A stretch of 64,000 nucleotides of DNA, from contig NZ_HG964936.1 in the NCBI RefSeq assembly GCF_000613245.1, positions 979,127 through 1,043,126 on the forward strand, read 5' to 3'. Positions 25,190-35,098 of the stretch are shown in pieces. Origin of the DNA: Mycobacterium asiaticum DSM 44297 (GTDB taxonomy: Bacteria; Actinomycetota; Actinomycetes; Mycobacteriales; Mycobacteriaceae). Numbering within the stretch: the first letter of the stretch is position 1; each line of letters begins with the position of its first letter. Under the pieces are notes generated by a model, which worked only from the letters and a program-made list of their open reading frames with translations, was not told where the DNA came from and ran no database searches. The translations under genes and the position numbers were made by a program.

Positions 25190-25849
25190 ATGGCGTTGGA
25201 GACGGCCCGCGGGCCGGGCGCTGCCAAGGATCGAGCACTGGACTACGTGAAGTCCCGGGTGCTGACCGGGGCATATCCCGGCGGCGAGTTGATCAGTGAA
25301 GGGGAAGTCGCCAACGCGTTGGGCATGTCGCGGACGCCGGTGCGCGAGGCGTTTCTGCAACTCGAGGCCGCGGGTCTGCTGCGGCTGTATCCCAAGCGGG
25401 GCGCGCTGGTGGTGCCGGTGTCACCGGACGAGGTGCGCGGGGTGCTGCAAGCCCGGCTCGTGCTGGAAGACTTCGCGGTGGGTGCGGTCCTGCAGCGGGG
25501 TCCGCAAGCGGGTGCCGCACTCTACGAACAGCTTTCGGAGGAGTTACAGCGGCAGCGTGAGGCCGCCACCGCGTCGCGGCTGGCGGACTTTCTGGAATCC
25601 GACCGCGCCTTCCATCAGCTCACCCTGGACGCGGCGGGCAACTCGATCCTGGCCGGGTTCTACTCGACGTTGCGGGACCGCCAGATGCGCATGATCGGTG
25701 AATCGGCGCGTGACGGCCAGCGCCTGGTCAACATCATCGGCGAACACGAGCGAATCGCGGCCGCGCTGCGCGAGGGCGATCTTGAGATTGCTCGCGAGGC
25801 GGTGCGTGCCCACCTGGCCAGCACCACACGCGCCCTCGGGTTGCGCTAA
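25190..25849 (+). CDS. GntR-family regulator, FadR/FCD type
   Basis: A 219-residue regulator. The winged helix-turn-helix 'LISEGEVANALGMSRTPVREAFLQLEAAGLL' lies at residues ~35-65, and the C-terminal FCD domain has 'FLESDRAFHQLTLDAAGN' and 'EHERIAAALREGDLEIAREAVRAHL', including acidic and His residues that bind metal or carboxylate effectors. AAGGAGG lies 5 bases before ATG 25190, which sets the start against a frame open to 25040. It is divergent from the cupin gene, its likely target; an SDR gene follows 43 bases after. Confidence 0.88.
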   Translation: MALETARGPGAAKDRALDYVKSRVLTGAYPGGELISEGEVANALGMSRTPVREAFLQLEAAGLLRLYPKRGALVVPVSPDEVRGVLQARLVLEDFAVGAVLQRGPQAGAALYEQLSEELQRQREAATASRLADFLESDRAFHQLTLDAAGNSILAGFYSTLRDRQMRMIGESARDGQRLVNIIGEHERIAAALREGDLEIAREAVRAHLASTTRALGLR

Positions 25850-25892
25850 GCGCGGAGCGAATAGCGCGCCGGCGGTGTGACATCGTGAGGCT

Positions 25893-26732
25893 ATGGCGAA
25901 GCTGCAAGGACGACGGGTTGCCGTCACGGGCGGTGCGCAAGGGATCGGCCGCTCGATCGGCGAGGCGCTGATCGCTGCGGGCGCCAAGGTTGCCCTCGGT
26001 GATGTCCAGGAAGCGTTGGTGCACCAAACCGCATCCGAATTGGGTGATGCCGCAACGGGTTACCACGTCGATGTGACCGATTCGGTGAGTTTCGAGAGCT
26101 TCCTGAACCGGGCGGGCGAAGACCTTGGCGGGCTCGACGTACTGGTCAACAACGCGGGCATCATGCCGATCGGACCGTTCCTCGACGAGAGCCCGAAAGT
26201 CACCCGGCGCACCATCGAGATCGACGTACTAGGGGTGATGACCGGGACGCGGCTGGCTGGTGCCCGTTTCGCCCAACGCGGATCGGGCCACATCGTCAAC
26301 ATCGCTTCGGTGATGGGCACATTGGCATCGCCCAATGCGGCCACCTACTGCGCGTCGAAGTACGCGGTGGTGGGCTTCAGCGAGGCGCTGCGTCAGGAGT
26401 GGCGGGGCAGCGGAGTCAAGATCTCGGCGATCTGCCCCGGTTTCGTGCGGACCGAACTGATCGCTGGGATGTCTGCACCGGCAGCTTTGGAGCCTTTCCT
26501 GGTGGTCAACCCGCAGGACGTCGCCGCCGCCGTCGTTGCGGAGCTGGCCAAGGGGGCGTCGCGCACGGTGTTCGTGCCCAAGCTGGTCGGGCTGGTGTCG
26601 CGCGGCAGCACCGTCCTGCCGGCTTCCGTCGTCGACGCCGCTTTCCGGTTGTCGGGTGGTAACAAGGTCACCGCAGAGTTGGACCGCGAGGAACGGGCGT
26701 CGTATCAGGCGCGCATCGAAGATCAGGAGTAG
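25893..26732 (+). CDS. Short-chain dehydrogenase
   Basis: A 279-residue classical SDR with cofactor motif TGGAQGIG (residues ~12-19), NNAG in 'VLVNNAGIMP', catalytic Ser in 'IASVMG' and YCASK. The C-terminal extension of ~40 residues beyond the core is typical of mycobacterial SDRs. It follows the GntR gene in the same direction and is 2 bases from an acetoacetate-decarboxylase-like gene, so the two enzymes likely act in one pathway. Confidence 0.88.
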   Translation: MAKLQGRRVAVTGGAQGIGRSIGEALIAAGAKVALGDVQEALVHQTASELGDAATGYHVDVTDSVSFESFLNRAGEDLGGLDVLVNNAGIMPIGPFLDESPKVTRRTIEIDVLGVMTGTRLAGARFAQRGSGHIVNIASVMGTLASPNAATYCASKYAVVGFSEALRQEWRGSGVKISAICPGFVRTELIAGMSAPAALEPFLVVNPQDVAAAVVAELAKGASRTVFVPKLVGLVSRGSTVLPASVVDAAFRLSGGNKVTAELDREERASYQARIEDQE

Positions 26733-26734
26733 CG

Positions 26735-27442
26735 ATGGGAGACACCAACACGCGTATCGAACTGACTGGACTGCGAGGAGTGCCGGAGACCGCCCTGAGC
26801 GCGGCGCTGGTCGCCTCCCTGCCGGTCAACGAGGCGCCCGCACCATGGGAGTGCCGCTGTTCGGCGCTGCTGTGGCTGGGTCGCGGCGGGCGCGCCGCTG
26901 CTGCCGCGTTGCCGCCCGCCCTGGCCGGCAGCCCGGCGCTGGCCACCGTCGGCGGGTTCGTCCGCTACACCGACACACCGGTCGGCGCCTACGACGAGGT
27001 GCTCGGCATGATCGCGTCCCGTACCGGCGTTCGGCCGTGGGGCAACGTCGCCTTCATGTCGGTGAATTCCGAGTCCAGCCTGGTCGGCGGCCGCACCAAC
27101 TGGGCGATGCCCAAGACGCTGGCCCGCTTCGACGGAGAACTGGCCAACGGGGGACTGATCATCGGCAACGGCCTTGACGAGGTGTCGTGGACGGTCAGCG
27201 CGACCCCGCGAATCGCCGGGCCGGCTATCCCGCTGAAGACCAAGGCCACCGCGCGCCAGGAGTTCGCCGACGGCCGCGTCGGTGATTCGCTGCTGACCTT
27301 CTCCGGCCGGATCAGGCCCGCGTTCATTACTGTGGGCGTCTCCTCGGCCGGACCATTGCCGACGTGGCTGCGTCCCGGGCTACATCCGGGCGCGTTCGTC
27401 GAAGACGCCACCTTCACCTTGGGTGAACCCAGCTTCCGTTGA
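26735..27442 (+). CDS. Acetoacetate decarboxylase family protein
   Basis: A 235-residue protein of the ADC-like fold. 'GAYDEVLGMIASRTGVRPWGNVAFMSVNSESSLVGGRTNWAMPKTLARF' is the family's core, covering residues ~85-135 and the lysine-containing 'MPK' block; 'GEPSFR' ends the protein. True acetoacetate decarboxylases use a Schiff-base Lys; whether this one does was not established, and many mycobacterial members are uncharacterised. It is probably cotranscribed with the SDR and convergent with the antiporter gene 7 bases away. Confidence 0.75.
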   Translation: MGDTNTRIELTGLRGVPETALSAALVASLPVNEAPAPWECRCSALLWLGRGGRAAAAALPPALAGSPALATVGGFVRYTDTPVGAYDEVLGMIASRTGVRPWGNVAFMSVNSESSLVGGRTNWAMPKTLARFDGELANGGLIIGNGLDEVSWTVSATPRIAGPAIPLKTKATARQEFADGRVGDSLLTFSGRIRPAFITVGVSSAGPLPTWLRPGLHPGAFVEDATFTLGEPSFR

Positions 27443-27449
27443 TGCCGGG

Positions 27450-28946
27450 CTAATCCATCTCGCCGTATTCGTCGAACCAGTGCGCAAGCTTGCCGCGTCG
27501 GCTGACCGCACGGAGGCGAGCCTCGGCGGCGGCCCGCGTCTTGCTCGTGGTCACGATCAGGAGTTCGTCACCGCTCTCGATCCGGGTGTCCGGCTCGGGG
27601 ACGAAGGTGTGGCCGTCCCGGATGATCAGGGTGATGACGGCCGGATCGGGCAGGCGCAGCTCCAGGATGGTGACGTTGTGCAGGCGGGACGGCTTCTGAA
27701 CGGTCATGGTCAGCAGTTCGGCGTCCAGCATGTCCAGCGGCGCGGCTTCCACCTGGATTTCCCGGGTGGCTTCGCGCGAGATCAGGCCCAGAACACGTGC
27801 GATGGGCCGCAGGCTCGGGCCCTGGATGAGGGTGAAGACAAGCACCAGCACAAATACGATGTTGAGCAACCGCCCGCTGCCGGCCACCCCGGCGACGATG
27901 GGGAACGTCGCCAACACGATTGGCACCGCGCCGCGCAGCCCGGCCCATGACAAAAACGCTTGATCGCGCCACGGAATGCGGAACCAGACGAGCGTGCCCA
28001 CGACCGACAGCGGGCGTGCCACCAGCAGCAACACCAATCCGATGACGACCGCCGGGACCACGTCGCCGGCCAGCTCGCTTGGGTCGACGAGCAGCCCGAG
28101 CAGGACGAACAGCCCGATCTGCGCCAGCCAGCCGACCCCCTCGGCGAACGATCGGGTAGCCGAACGGTGCGGCAGCCCCAGGTTCGCCAACACCACCGCG
28201 GCCACATACGCGGCGATGAAGCCGCTGGCATGGGCATCGCCGGCGGCCGCGAACGCGACCAGCCCCAGCCCGAACGTCGCGATCGGATACAGCCCGGACG
28301 CGGGCAGTGCGATGCGGCGCAGCCCGAAAGCTCCTAGATAGCCGACCATCAATCCGATCGCAGTGCCCGCGACCAGCTCGTATACCAAGTCGATGGCCGC
28401 GCCCTCCGGCTCAAGCACGAACGGCACCACGCTGAACATCAGCACCAGGATCACGCCGGGCGCGTCATTGAATCCGGATTCCGCCTCCAGCAGCCCCGCC
28501 AGGCGTCGCGGCAACGGCAGCACCCTCAGCACCGAGAACACCGCCGCCGCGTCGGTGGAAGAAATGATGGCACCCAGCAGCAGCGCTAACTGCCAGTCGA
28601 AATGCAGCAGCACGTGGGCGCCGACCGCGGTGACCAGCGTGCTGATGACCACCCCACCGGTGGCCAGCGCGGCGGCGGGCGCCAACACCTTGCGGATGTC
28701 GCTGAAGCGTGTGGTCAAGCCGCCCTCGACGAGGATGACGGCCAGCGCCGCGGTGCCGACGTTTCTGGCCAGCACCACGTCGTCGAACTGCAGACCCAGC
28801 CCGTCTTCGCCGATCGCCACCCCGACCAGCAGGAACAACAGCAGACTGGGGAACCCCACGACCGTGGCCACGCGGGTACCGACAATGCTGGCCAGCAGCA
28901 CAAGGCCGCCGATCGACAAAGTCAGGTACAGCTGCTCGAGGGTCAT
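27450..28946 (-). CDS. K+/H+ (or Na+/H+) antiporter with TrkA-C domain
   Basis: A 498-residue CPA1-type antiporter similar to NhaP2/CvrA. About 12-13 helices fill residues 1-400, with the ion-binding region 'SSTDAAAVFSVLR' and 'ESGFNDAPGVILVL'. A cytosolic RCK-C/TrkA-C domain follows ('LRLPDPAVITLIIRDGHTFVPEPDTRIESGDELLIV'). ATG 28946 starts MTLEQLYLTLS; the open frame to 29030 adds an Arg-rich run unlikely to be real. A TrkA-N protein is encoded divergently, suggesting joint control of cytoplasmic K+ or pH. Confidence 0.9.
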   Translation of the reverse strand: MTLEQLYLTLSIGGLVLLASIVGTRVATVVGFPSLLLFLLVGVAIGEDGLGLQFDDVVLARNVGTAALAVILVEGGLTTRFSDIRKVLAPAAALATGGVVISTLVTAVGAHVLLHFDWQLALLLGAIISSTDAAAVFSVLRVLPLPRRLAGLLEAESGFNDAPGVILVLMFSVVPFVLEPEGAAIDLVYELVAGTAIGLMVGYLGAFGLRRIALPASGLYPIATFGLGLVAFAAAGDAHASGFIAAYVAAVVLANLGLPHRSATRSFAEGVGWLAQIGLFVLLGLLVDPSELAGDVVPAVVIGLVLLLVARPLSVVGTLVWFRIPWRDQAFLSWAGLRGAVPIVLATFPIVAGVAGSGRLLNIVFVLVLVFTLIQGPSLRPIARVLGLISREATREIQVEAAPLDMLDAELLTMTVQKPSRLHNVTILELRLPDPAVITLIIRDGHTFVPEPDTRIESGDELLIVTTSKTRAAAEARLRAVSRRGKLAHWFDEYGEMD

Positions 28947-29086
28947 TTGGTTCCAGTTCACACGCGACCGCGACAGCGATGGCTGCCACGGCTTGTACGG
29001 ACGGGGGCGCCGACTTCGGCGTGCTGTCATTAGATCAGCCCGGTCCCACGGCCCGCCCGGTGCACAGTCATACGCAAAGATGGGGT

Positions 29087-29791
29087 GTGGCCAAGCGGAA
29101 GTTGCGGATCGGGATTGCCGGCGCCGGCAATGTCGGCCGTTCCGTCGCGCAAGAGTTGCTGGACGCCGGGCACAAAATCCTGCTGATCGAACGGCAGCGA
29201 CGCAATTTCGAGCCGCACAACGTTCCCGATGCCGACTGGCTCTATGCCGATGCCTGCGAAATGTCGTCGTTAGAGGAAGCCGGCGTGCAGACGTGCGATG
29301 TGGTGATCGCGGCGACCGGTGACGACAAGGCCAACCTGGTGGTGGGCCTGCTGGCCAAGTCCGAGTTCGGCGTGCCCAGGGTGGTGGCCAGGATCAACGA
29401 CGTCCGCAACGAGTGGCTGTTCGGCCAGTCGTGGGGCATCGACGTCGCCGTCTCGACGCCGGGTGCCATGGTCGCCGGCATCGAGGGCGCCATCGACGTC
29501 GGCCACCTGGTCCGGCTAATGGGACTGCGCGAGGGCCGGACCGCCCTGACCAAACTGACCCTGCCCTCCGACAACCCACTGGTCGGTCAGCAGGTGGCGG
29601 AGCTGAAGCTGCCGAAGAACACCGGCCTGGTCAGCGTGGTACGGGGTGACGCCGTGATGGTGCCTGCTCCCGAGGACGTGCTGGAGGCCGGCGACGAAAT
29701 GCTCTTCATCGCCGACAACGCGCGCGAGCGCGCCTTATGGGCGGCGATCAACCGGGCCAGGCGCGCTCGGTTGCCGATCAACCCGCCTTAA
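29087..29791 (+). CDS. TrkA-type K+ channel/transporter regulatory subunit
   Basis: A 234-residue cytosolic NAD(H)-binding RCK protein. The Rossmann motif is 'IAGAGNVGRSVAQEL', with Glu at the end of strand 2 ('LLIERQ'), and 'DVVIAATGDDKANLV' follows; the C-terminal TrkA-C half reads 'PSDNPLVGQQVAELKLPKNTGLVSVVRGDAVMVPAPEDVLEAGDEMLFI'. It resembles mycobacterial CeoB/CeoC, which here would gate a K+ system; no TrkH-like membrane subunit is adjacent, so the divergent antiporter is the likely partner. GTG 29087 fits family starts; GTG 29060 is an alternative. Confidence 0.87.
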   Translation: MAKRKLRIGIAGAGNVGRSVAQELLDAGHKILLIERQRRNFEPHNVPDADWLYADACEMSSLEEAGVQTCDVVIAATGDDKANLVVGLLAKSEFGVPRVVARINDVRNEWLFGQSWGIDVAVSTPGAMVAGIEGAIDVGHLVRLMGLREGRTALTKLTLPSDNPLVGQQVAELKLPKNTGLVSVVRGDAVMVPAPEDVLEAGDEMLFIADNARERALWAAINRARRARLPINPP

Positions 29792-29800
29792 GCTGGCGCG

Positions 29801-30178
29801 GTGTCCGTCGCCCTGCTTCGCGAGATGTTCGACCGCATGGTCGTCGCCAAGAACGCTGACCTGATCCAGCACTACTACCACGCGGACTTCGTGATGACCT
29901 CCGACGGGCTCAGCCAGGATTTCCCCGCGTTCCGGGACAGCCACCGGAAGCTGTACGCGACCGCCATCACCTACGCGGTCGAGTATGACGAGGCGGCCTG
30001 GGTGGAAGCCGCCGACAAGGTTGCCGGACGGGTATGGATCACCACGGCAAGGCCTGGAGAGCAGCCCACCCGAATCGAGGTCGTGCTCATCGCCGCCTAC
30101 CGTGACGGGCGGATCCACCGAGTGTGGGAGACGACCTGGCCGAGCTGGCGCACCGCGGCGGCATTCGAAGGTTACTGA
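29801..30178 (+). CDS. SnoaL/NTF2-like small protein
   Basis: A 125-residue cone-fold protein. The helix-rich start '[31 protein letters not shown]' and the ending strands '[21 protein letters not shown]' are typical of SnoaL-like enzymes or binding proteins. The start is GTG 29801, 9 bases after the TrkA stop, with no ribosome site visible. It converges with a Tat-type amine oxidase 8 bases away. No catalytic role can be assigned. Confidence 0.75.
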   Translation: MSVALLREMFDRMVVAKNADLIQHYYHADFVMTSDGLSQDFPAFRDSHRKLYATAITYAVEYDEAAWVEAADKVAGRVWITTARPGEQPTRIEVVLIAAYRDGRIHRVWETTWPSWRTAAAFEGY

Positions 30179-30186
30179 GAAGCAGG

Positions 30187-31515
30187 TCAGCCGAGGCGGC
30201 GCAGCAATTCGGCCGCCGCGTGCCGGCCGCTGAGCAGCGCCCCGTGGACGGTGGCGGGGTTGTCCGCACCCACGGCCTCGCCGGCCAGATAGAGGCGGTC
30301 ACTGACCGGTTCCTGCAACCGACGACGGTCCTCGGGTCCGGAACCGGGTGCGTGGTAGGAATACGAACCCAGGGCATAGGGGTCGACGGTCCACTTCGAG
30401 GATCGGACGTCGACGAGGTCGGCGCCGAACAGCTGCCGGGCGATGGGCGTCGCTGCGGCCAGCAGATCGGCGGGCGGCGCGGATTCCACGTATCGCCCGG
30501 TGCGACCGGGATTGAACGCCAACACAATCGGTCCGGCCGCGGCGGGCAGGGTGAACCATTGCGCCCACCGATTCTCCGTCGCGCCCAGATACTGGTAGAA
30601 GGCGTTCTCCCGATCCCAACTACGTTGGCGGACGCGGAAATAGCTCTTGGACAGCACACCGAATCCCAACGCGTTCACGGCATGCGTGTGTGCCTCCGGC
30701 AGGGGCGGGTCGAAGGTGATCGCTCCGGATTTCAGCACACCGAGCGGCACCGTGACAATGGCCGCGGGTCCCTGGAATGTCCTGGCGCCGGCTCGCACGG
30801 CTATCGAGTTACCTTGTTGCACAACCGAATTGACAACAGTATTAAAGACGATCGGGAGGCGCTCGCCCAGCGAGCGCGGGAATGCGTCGTAACCGCTGGT
30901 GACCACGGACTGCGGGCCGCCGGTGTAGCTGCCCTGATCGAATGTGGTCACCGAGAGCTGGTCTGCGTCGGCGGCGTACTCGTCTTCGATCTCGGTAGTG
31001 ACGTAGTAAGCCAGCTCGGCGCGTTCCCGGTCGGAGAGTTCCTCGCGGTCGGCCTGCGCGGCGACGGCGGTACCGAGGCTGCCGCCGACGGCCTCCTCAC
31101 GTGCGTCGGACACCAGGTCGCGCCACGTTTTGGCGTCGAAGGTGATCGGCTGTAAGGCCGGGTCGATCGCGAGTTTGACCGGGTGGTTGTAGTCGGTCGG
31201 CACGAGCTGGGCTTGCACCTTGTCGGCCAATTCCAGCAGCGGGTTGTTCGTGGTGCCATGAATCCACGACGCGCCCATTTCCAGCGGTGTGCCCCACTCG
31301 CGATTTGTGTCGATCCGCCCGCCGATCCGGTTGCGGGCCTCGATGATCCGCACCGGCCATCCCGCGTCGGCGAGGCTGCGCGCCGCTGCCAGCCCTGCCA
31401 TGCCGGCACCGATGACCAGGACCGACTTGTCATCCACCGGACGCGGTGCACACCCCATGCCCAGCGCGGTACCCGCCACAACGGCACTGGCTGCCAAGAA
31501 GTCCCGGCGGGACAT
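30187..31515 (-). CDS. Flavin amine oxidase with Tat signal
   Basis: A 442-residue FAD enzyme of the monoamine/polyamine oxidase family, probably acting outside the membrane. The N-terminus 'MSRRDFLAASAVVAG' is a clear twin-arginine signal, followed by 'LGMGC', an imperfect lipobox. The FAD motif 'LVIGAGMAGLAAARSL' with 'IIEARNRIGGR' follows; the C-terminal FAD contact is 'DRLYLAGEAVGADNPATVHGALLSGRHAA'. ATG 31515 is required for the signal; the longer frame to 31692 is not supported. It is divergent from the hydrolase gene and distinct from cytosolic AofH at 32.6-34.0 kb. Confidence 0.88.
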   Translation of the reverse strand: MSRRDFLAASAVVAGTALGMGCAPRPVDDKSVLVIGAGMAGLAAARSLADAGWPVRIIEARNRIGGRIDTNREWGTPLEMGASWIHGTTNNPLLELADKVQAQLVPTDYNHPVKLAIDPALQPITFDAKTWRDLVSDAREEAVGGSLGTAVAAQADREELSDRERAELAYYVTTEIEDEYAADADQLSVTTFDQGSYTGGPQSVVTSGYDAFPRSLGERLPIVFNTVVNSVVQQGNSIAVRAGARTFQGPAAIVTVPLGVLKSGAITFDPPLPEAHTHAVNALGFGVLSKSYFRVRQRSWDRENAFYQYLGATENRWAQWFTLPAAAGPIVLAFNPGRTGRYVESAPPADLLAAATPIARQLFGADLVDVRSSKWTVDPYALGSYSYHAPGSGPEDRRRLQEPVSDRLYLAGEAVGADNPATVHGALLSGRHAAAELLRRLG

Positions 31516-31574
31516 GGGGGACACGCCTGTCAGGGTCCCACATGCCGTTACCGTTTTGTGTTCTTGGAATGCGA

Positions 31575-31602
31575 TTGGCCGCACATCGCGTGCGGGTAAA
31601 CT
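31575..31602 (+). promoter_or_regulatory. Candidate promoter of the hydrolase gene
   Basis: TTGGCC (31575-31580) and TAAACT (31597-31602) are 16 bases apart and lie 48 bases before the hydrolase start. They match the general housekeeping pattern; the GGGTAAAC around the -10 also resembles a SigF box, but GTTT is missing upstream. Confidence 0.35.
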
Positions 31603-31650
31603 CGCGGGACACCGGAGGGTGGCAACGGAGCCGCCGAGGGGGGAGCGACG

Positions 31651-32628
31651 ATGAGTGCTCGAAAGTCCACTGACCGTGGCAGATCGGGCCACCAGCTGCC
31701 CGTCGACTTACCGCCCAGCCGCATCCTTTCGGTCCGCGCCGCCGATGGCACCCCGCTGCACGCGGAGGTGTTCGGGCCGCCGGACGGCTACCCGATCGTC
31801 CTGACACACGGCATCGTCTGTGCCATCCGGGCCTGGGCCTATCAGATCGCTGATTTGGCAACCGAATATCGCGTCATCGCGTTCGATCACCGCGGCCACG
31901 GCCGCAGTGGCGTGCCGCGGCGCGGCGGCTACAGCCTCAAACACCTTGCCTCCGACCTCGATTGCGTGCTGGATGCCGCACTCGCCCCGTACGAGCGTGC
32001 GGTGATCGCCGGGCATTCGATGGGCGGCATGACCATCCAGGCCTGGTCGGAGCGCTACCGGCACAAGGTCGCGCGGCGGGCCGACGCGGTCGCGTTGATC
32101 AACACGGCGAGCGGGGACCTGCTGCGCCAGATCAAGTTGTTGTCGGTGCCCAGGGGGTTGTCGCCGGCCCGCGTGCTGGCCGGCCGCACCCTGATCAATG
32201 CCGTTGGGGGACTGCCGCTTCCGGCTCTTGCCCGGATACCGAGCCAGCACCTGGTGGCGATGATGGCGGTCGGGGCGGGCACCGATCCGGCTACTGCCCG
32301 GCTGGTGTATGAGCTCTTCGAGCAGACCTCCCCGGCCGGACGCGGCGGTTGCGCCCGCATGCTGATGGCCGAGGTTGGGTCGCGCTACCTCAACCTCGAC
32401 GGCCTGACGGTGCCGACCCTGGTCATCGGCAGCCAGCGGGATCGGCTGACACCGATCAGTCACTCCCGCCGGATCGCTCGCGACGCACCGAATGTTATCG
32501 GTTTGGTCGAACTTCCCGGCGGTCACTGCTCGATGCTGGAACGGCCGGCTGAGGTCAACCGGGAACTGCGTGGCCTCGCCGAATCCGCGATGGCCCGGCA
32601 CGACCGCTTCCGGCTGATCAGCTCATAG
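31651..32628 (+). CDS. hpx: Alpha/beta hydrolase, Hpx-like
   Basis: A 325-residue hydrolase matching by context the M. tuberculosis gene hpx next to aofH, annotated there as a possible non-heme haloperoxidase. The catalytic triad is readable: nucleophile Ser123 in GHSMGG, Asp264 in '[10 protein letters not shown]' and His292 in 'PGGHCSML'. 'DHRGHGRSG' is the oxyanion-side loop. It could be an esterase or lipase; peroxidase chemistry is not shown. Its end overlaps that of the convergent aofH by 6 bases. Confidence 0.8.
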   Translation: MSARKSTDRGRSGHQLPVDLPPSRILSVRAADGTPLHAEVFGPPDGYPIVLTHGIVCAIRAWAYQIADLATEYRVIAFDHRGHGRSGVPRRGGYSLKHLASDLDCVLDAALAPYERAVIAGHSMGGMTIQAWSERYRHKVARRADAVALINTASGDLLRQIKLLSVPRGLSPARVLAGRTLINAVGGLPLPALARIPSQHLVAMMAVGAGTDPATARLVYELFEQTSPAGRGGCARMLMAEVGSRYLNLDGLTVPTLVIGSQRDRLTPISHSRRIARDAPNVIGLVELPGGHCSMLERPAEVNRELRGLAESAMARHDRFRLISS

Positions 32629-33969
32629 CATTGCCGCCACTTCGGCGGCGGCGCGCTGGCCGGACCTGACCGCGCCGTCGAAGTACCCGGTCCAATTGTC
32701 AGCCGTCTCGGTGCCGGCCCAATGGATGGGGCCGACCGGTGCGCGCAGCACCCGGCCGTACTTCGTCCACGAGCCGGGCGGCACCGCGGCAGTCGGACCG
32801 CCGGGAGCGAATTGCTCTGCGCCCCAACGGTGGTCGGCATAGTCGAGGGGTTGGAGTGCTTCGTCCCCGAACAGCGCGGCAAAGCACTGCAGCGCTTTGC
32901 CGCGGCGCTGATCGGGGGACAGCGAGTCGAAGCTGCGGGAATCGACGAAACCCAGCAGCAGGCCGGGGCCGTCGGGGTGCGGACTGAGGTCGAAGGTGAT
33001 GAAGACCGGGCCCTGGTCGGACAAGGACTGGCCGGAGAACCCGCTCTTTCGCCAGAACGGTGTCGGGTACGCCGCGTAGGCCTTGCTGAGCCGGCCCTGG
33101 GGCCAATTGTGGGCGAGTTGCTCGTATTCCGGAGGCAGTGGCGGATTGAACTCGATGGCGGCCCGATGGGCGGGCGGGACGGCCACGATCACAAAGCCGG
33201 CCTCGACCTGGCCTTGCTCGGTAGTGAGCGTGACGCCCGAGCCGTGCCGGTCGATGCGACGGACCGGTGCGTTGAGCAGCACCCGGTCGCCCAGTTCGGC
33301 GGCCACGGCCAGCGCGATCTGCTGGGTGCCGCCCGGAAAATGGTCCTCCTGCGCGCCGTTTCGGGTATCCAGCAGACGGTTCATGCCGCCGGCCGCACGC
33401 ACGTAGCGGGCGGCGTGCAGCAATGACACGTCCTCGGGCTCACATCCCCAGGTCACGCGCGTCATGATCGCCATCAGGTCACGCGAGGAGGCGGTGGCGC
33501 GGATCAGGCGCAACCACTGAGCCAGTGACACCTCGTCGAGTTGCTGCGCCCGCCGCGCAGTCCAGGGTGCCGCTACCGGCACGGTGCGAGCGATCCGCTC
33601 GAACTGCCATTGCAACCGCGCGATGTCGAGCAAGCCGAGCAGCGAGAGCCGTGGGATGGTGCCCCGGTAGGGGCGCGAGGAGCCGCGCCAGCGGATGACG
33701 TTCTTGCCCTCGTGGTGCGTCGGTGTGGTGGGGATCCGCAGGTCAGCGGCGAGGGCTTTGACGGCGTCCTGGGTGGGGCCGACGAACGAGCCGCCCAGGT
33801 CGATGGGCAAGCCGGCGACGCTGCCGGTAAGCGAACGCCCGCCAACGCGGTCGCGACCTTCGAGTACCAGCACGTCGTGACCCTGCTGCGTCAGTTCGCG
33901 AGCTGCGGCAAGCCCGGCGAAGCCGGCGCCCACCACGACGACATCGACAGTCCGCGGGGGGGTTGTCAC
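32623..33969 (-). CDS. aofH: Flavin-containing monoamine oxidase AofH
   Basis: A 448-residue FAD enzyme, the same length as M. tuberculosis AofH. N-terminal FAD motif '[21 protein letters not shown]' then '[12 protein letters not shown]'; the '[12 protein letters not shown]' block and the C-terminal '[28 protein letters not shown]' are classic MAO family features, oxidising a primary amine to an aldehyde with H2O2 release. No Tat signal is present, so it is cytosolic. The start codon lies at 33969. It is convergent with hpx. Confidence 0.9.
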   Translation of the reverse strand: MTTPPRTVDVVVVGAGFAGLAAARELTQQGHDVLVLEGRDRVGGRSLTGSVAGLPIDLGGSFVGPTQDAVKALAADLRIPTTPTHHEGKNVIRWRGSSRPYRGTIPRLSLLGLLDIARLQWQFERIARTVPVAAPWTARRAQQLDEVSLAQWLRLIRATASSRDLMAIMTRVTWGCEPEDVSLLHAARYVRAAGGMNRLLDTRNGAQEDHFPGGTQQIALAVAAELGDRVLLNAPVRRIDRHGSGVTLTTEQGQVEAGFVIVAVPPAHRAAIEFNPPLPPEYEQLAHNWPQGRLSKAYAAYPTPFWRKSGFSGQSLSDQGPVFITFDLSPHPDGPGLLLGFVDSRSFDSLSPDQRRGKALQCFAALFGDEALQPLDYADHRWGAEQFAPGGPTAAVPPGSWTKYGRVLRAPVGPIHWAGTETADNWTGYFDGAVRSGQRAAAEVAAML

Positions 33970-34054
33970 GTCCCCTAGTCAACAGCATTAAGCAGGTTCC
34001 GTACTGTACTTTTTTGCCCCGTCGTCCCCCGGCCACGTATCTGAGGTAGGCGCG

Positions 34055-35098
34055 TTGAAAGTCTTCACCGCTTTGTATGGCCTTGCCGATGCGGCCGAAC
34101 GGGCCCGTGAGCTGCGCGACGCCGGCGCAAGCGGCGTCGCCACCTTCGAGGGGCCGCATGACGTGTTCGCTCCGTTGACGTTGGCGGCCACCGTGGGCGG
34201 ACTGGACCTGATGACCAATGTGGCGATCGCGTTCCCGCGAAATCCCATACACCTGGCGCATCAGTCCAACGACCATCAGTTGCTCAGCGGCGGGCGGTTC
34301 ACCCTGGGACTCGGTACCCAGATCCGGCCGCAGATCGAGAAGCGATTCGGCGCCGAGTTCGACCGCCCGGTGGCGCGGATGACCGAGTTGATCGCGGCGC
34401 TACGCGCCATCTTCGAAGCGTGGAACACCGGTGGCCGCTTGGACTTTCGCGGCGACTACTACCGGCACACGCTGATGACGCCGACCTTCAATCCCGGCCC
34501 GAATCCCTATGGGCCACCGCCGATTTTTGTAGGCGCCCTGGGTCCCCGGCTGACCCGGGCCACGGCCGAACATGCCGACGGCCTGCTGGTGATGCCGTTC
34601 GGCTCCAAGCGGTTCCTGCAGACGAACACGCTGCCCGCGGTGCGGGCGGGCCTAAAGGCCAGCGGGAGGCGTGCCGAGGACTTCAGGATCATTCCCGAGA
34701 TCATCGTGTCGGCCGGCGATACCGAGGAGGCTTTGGAGCGGGCAGCCGCCGGTACCCGTCGGCTGCTGGCCTTCTACGGGTCCACCCCCGCGTACCGTCC
34801 GGTGCTCGCCGCTCATGGTTGGGAGGACCTGCAGCCCGAGCTCAACGCGATGTCCAAGCAGGGCCGCTGGCAGGAGATGGCCGGGCTGGTCGATGACGAG
34901 ATGATGCACACCATCGCGGCGTGCGGCACCCCCGCCCAGATTGCCGCGCACATACGCGACCGCCTCGACGGGGTCGCCGACAGCGTGTTCCTGTATCAGG
35001 CGGCGCCGATCGGCCTGTCCACGATGGCCGAGATTATCGACGAGCTCAGGCACGATGGTGGCGACCCGCTTCGCCCGCCACTACGGCGCAACGGTTAG
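34055..35098 (+). CDS. LLM-class F420-dependent oxidoreductase
   Basis: A 347-residue luciferase-like TIM-barrel enzyme expected to use coenzyme F420 (or FMN). Visible family blocks are 'NVAIAFPRNPIHLAHQSNDHQLLSGGRFTLGLGTQIRPQIEKRFG', 'GPPPIFVGALGPRLTRATAEHADGLLV' and 'IAACGTPAQIAAHIRDRLDGV'. It starts with TTG 34055 behind CTGAGGTAGG. It sits between aofH and the Rv3169-like gene, where M. tuberculosis, as far as remembered, has none. Its end overlaps the convergent Rv3169-like gene by 18 bases. Confidence 0.85.
   Translation: MKVFTALYGLADAAERARELRDAGASGVATFEGPHDVFAPLTLAATVGGLDLMTNVAIAFPRNPIHLAHQSNDHQLLSGGRFTLGLGTQIRPQIEKRFGAEFDRPVARMTELIAALRAIFEAWNTGGRLDFRGDYYRHTLMTPTFNPGPNPYGPPPIFVGALGPRLTRATAEHADGLLVMPFGSKRFLQTNTLPAVRAGLKASGRRAEDFRIIPEIIVSAGDTEEALERAAAGTRRLLAFYGSTPAYRPVLAAHGWEDLQPELNAMSKQGRWQEMAGLVDDEMMHTIAACGTPAQIAAHIRDRLDGVADSVFLYQAAPIGLSTMAEIIDELRHDGGDPLRPPLRRNG

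Noticed and set aside
31516..31692. 59-residue N-terminal extension of the Tat-type amine oxidase
   Set aside because: It would place the twin-arginine signal in the interior; ATG 31515 puts MSRRDFL at the start.
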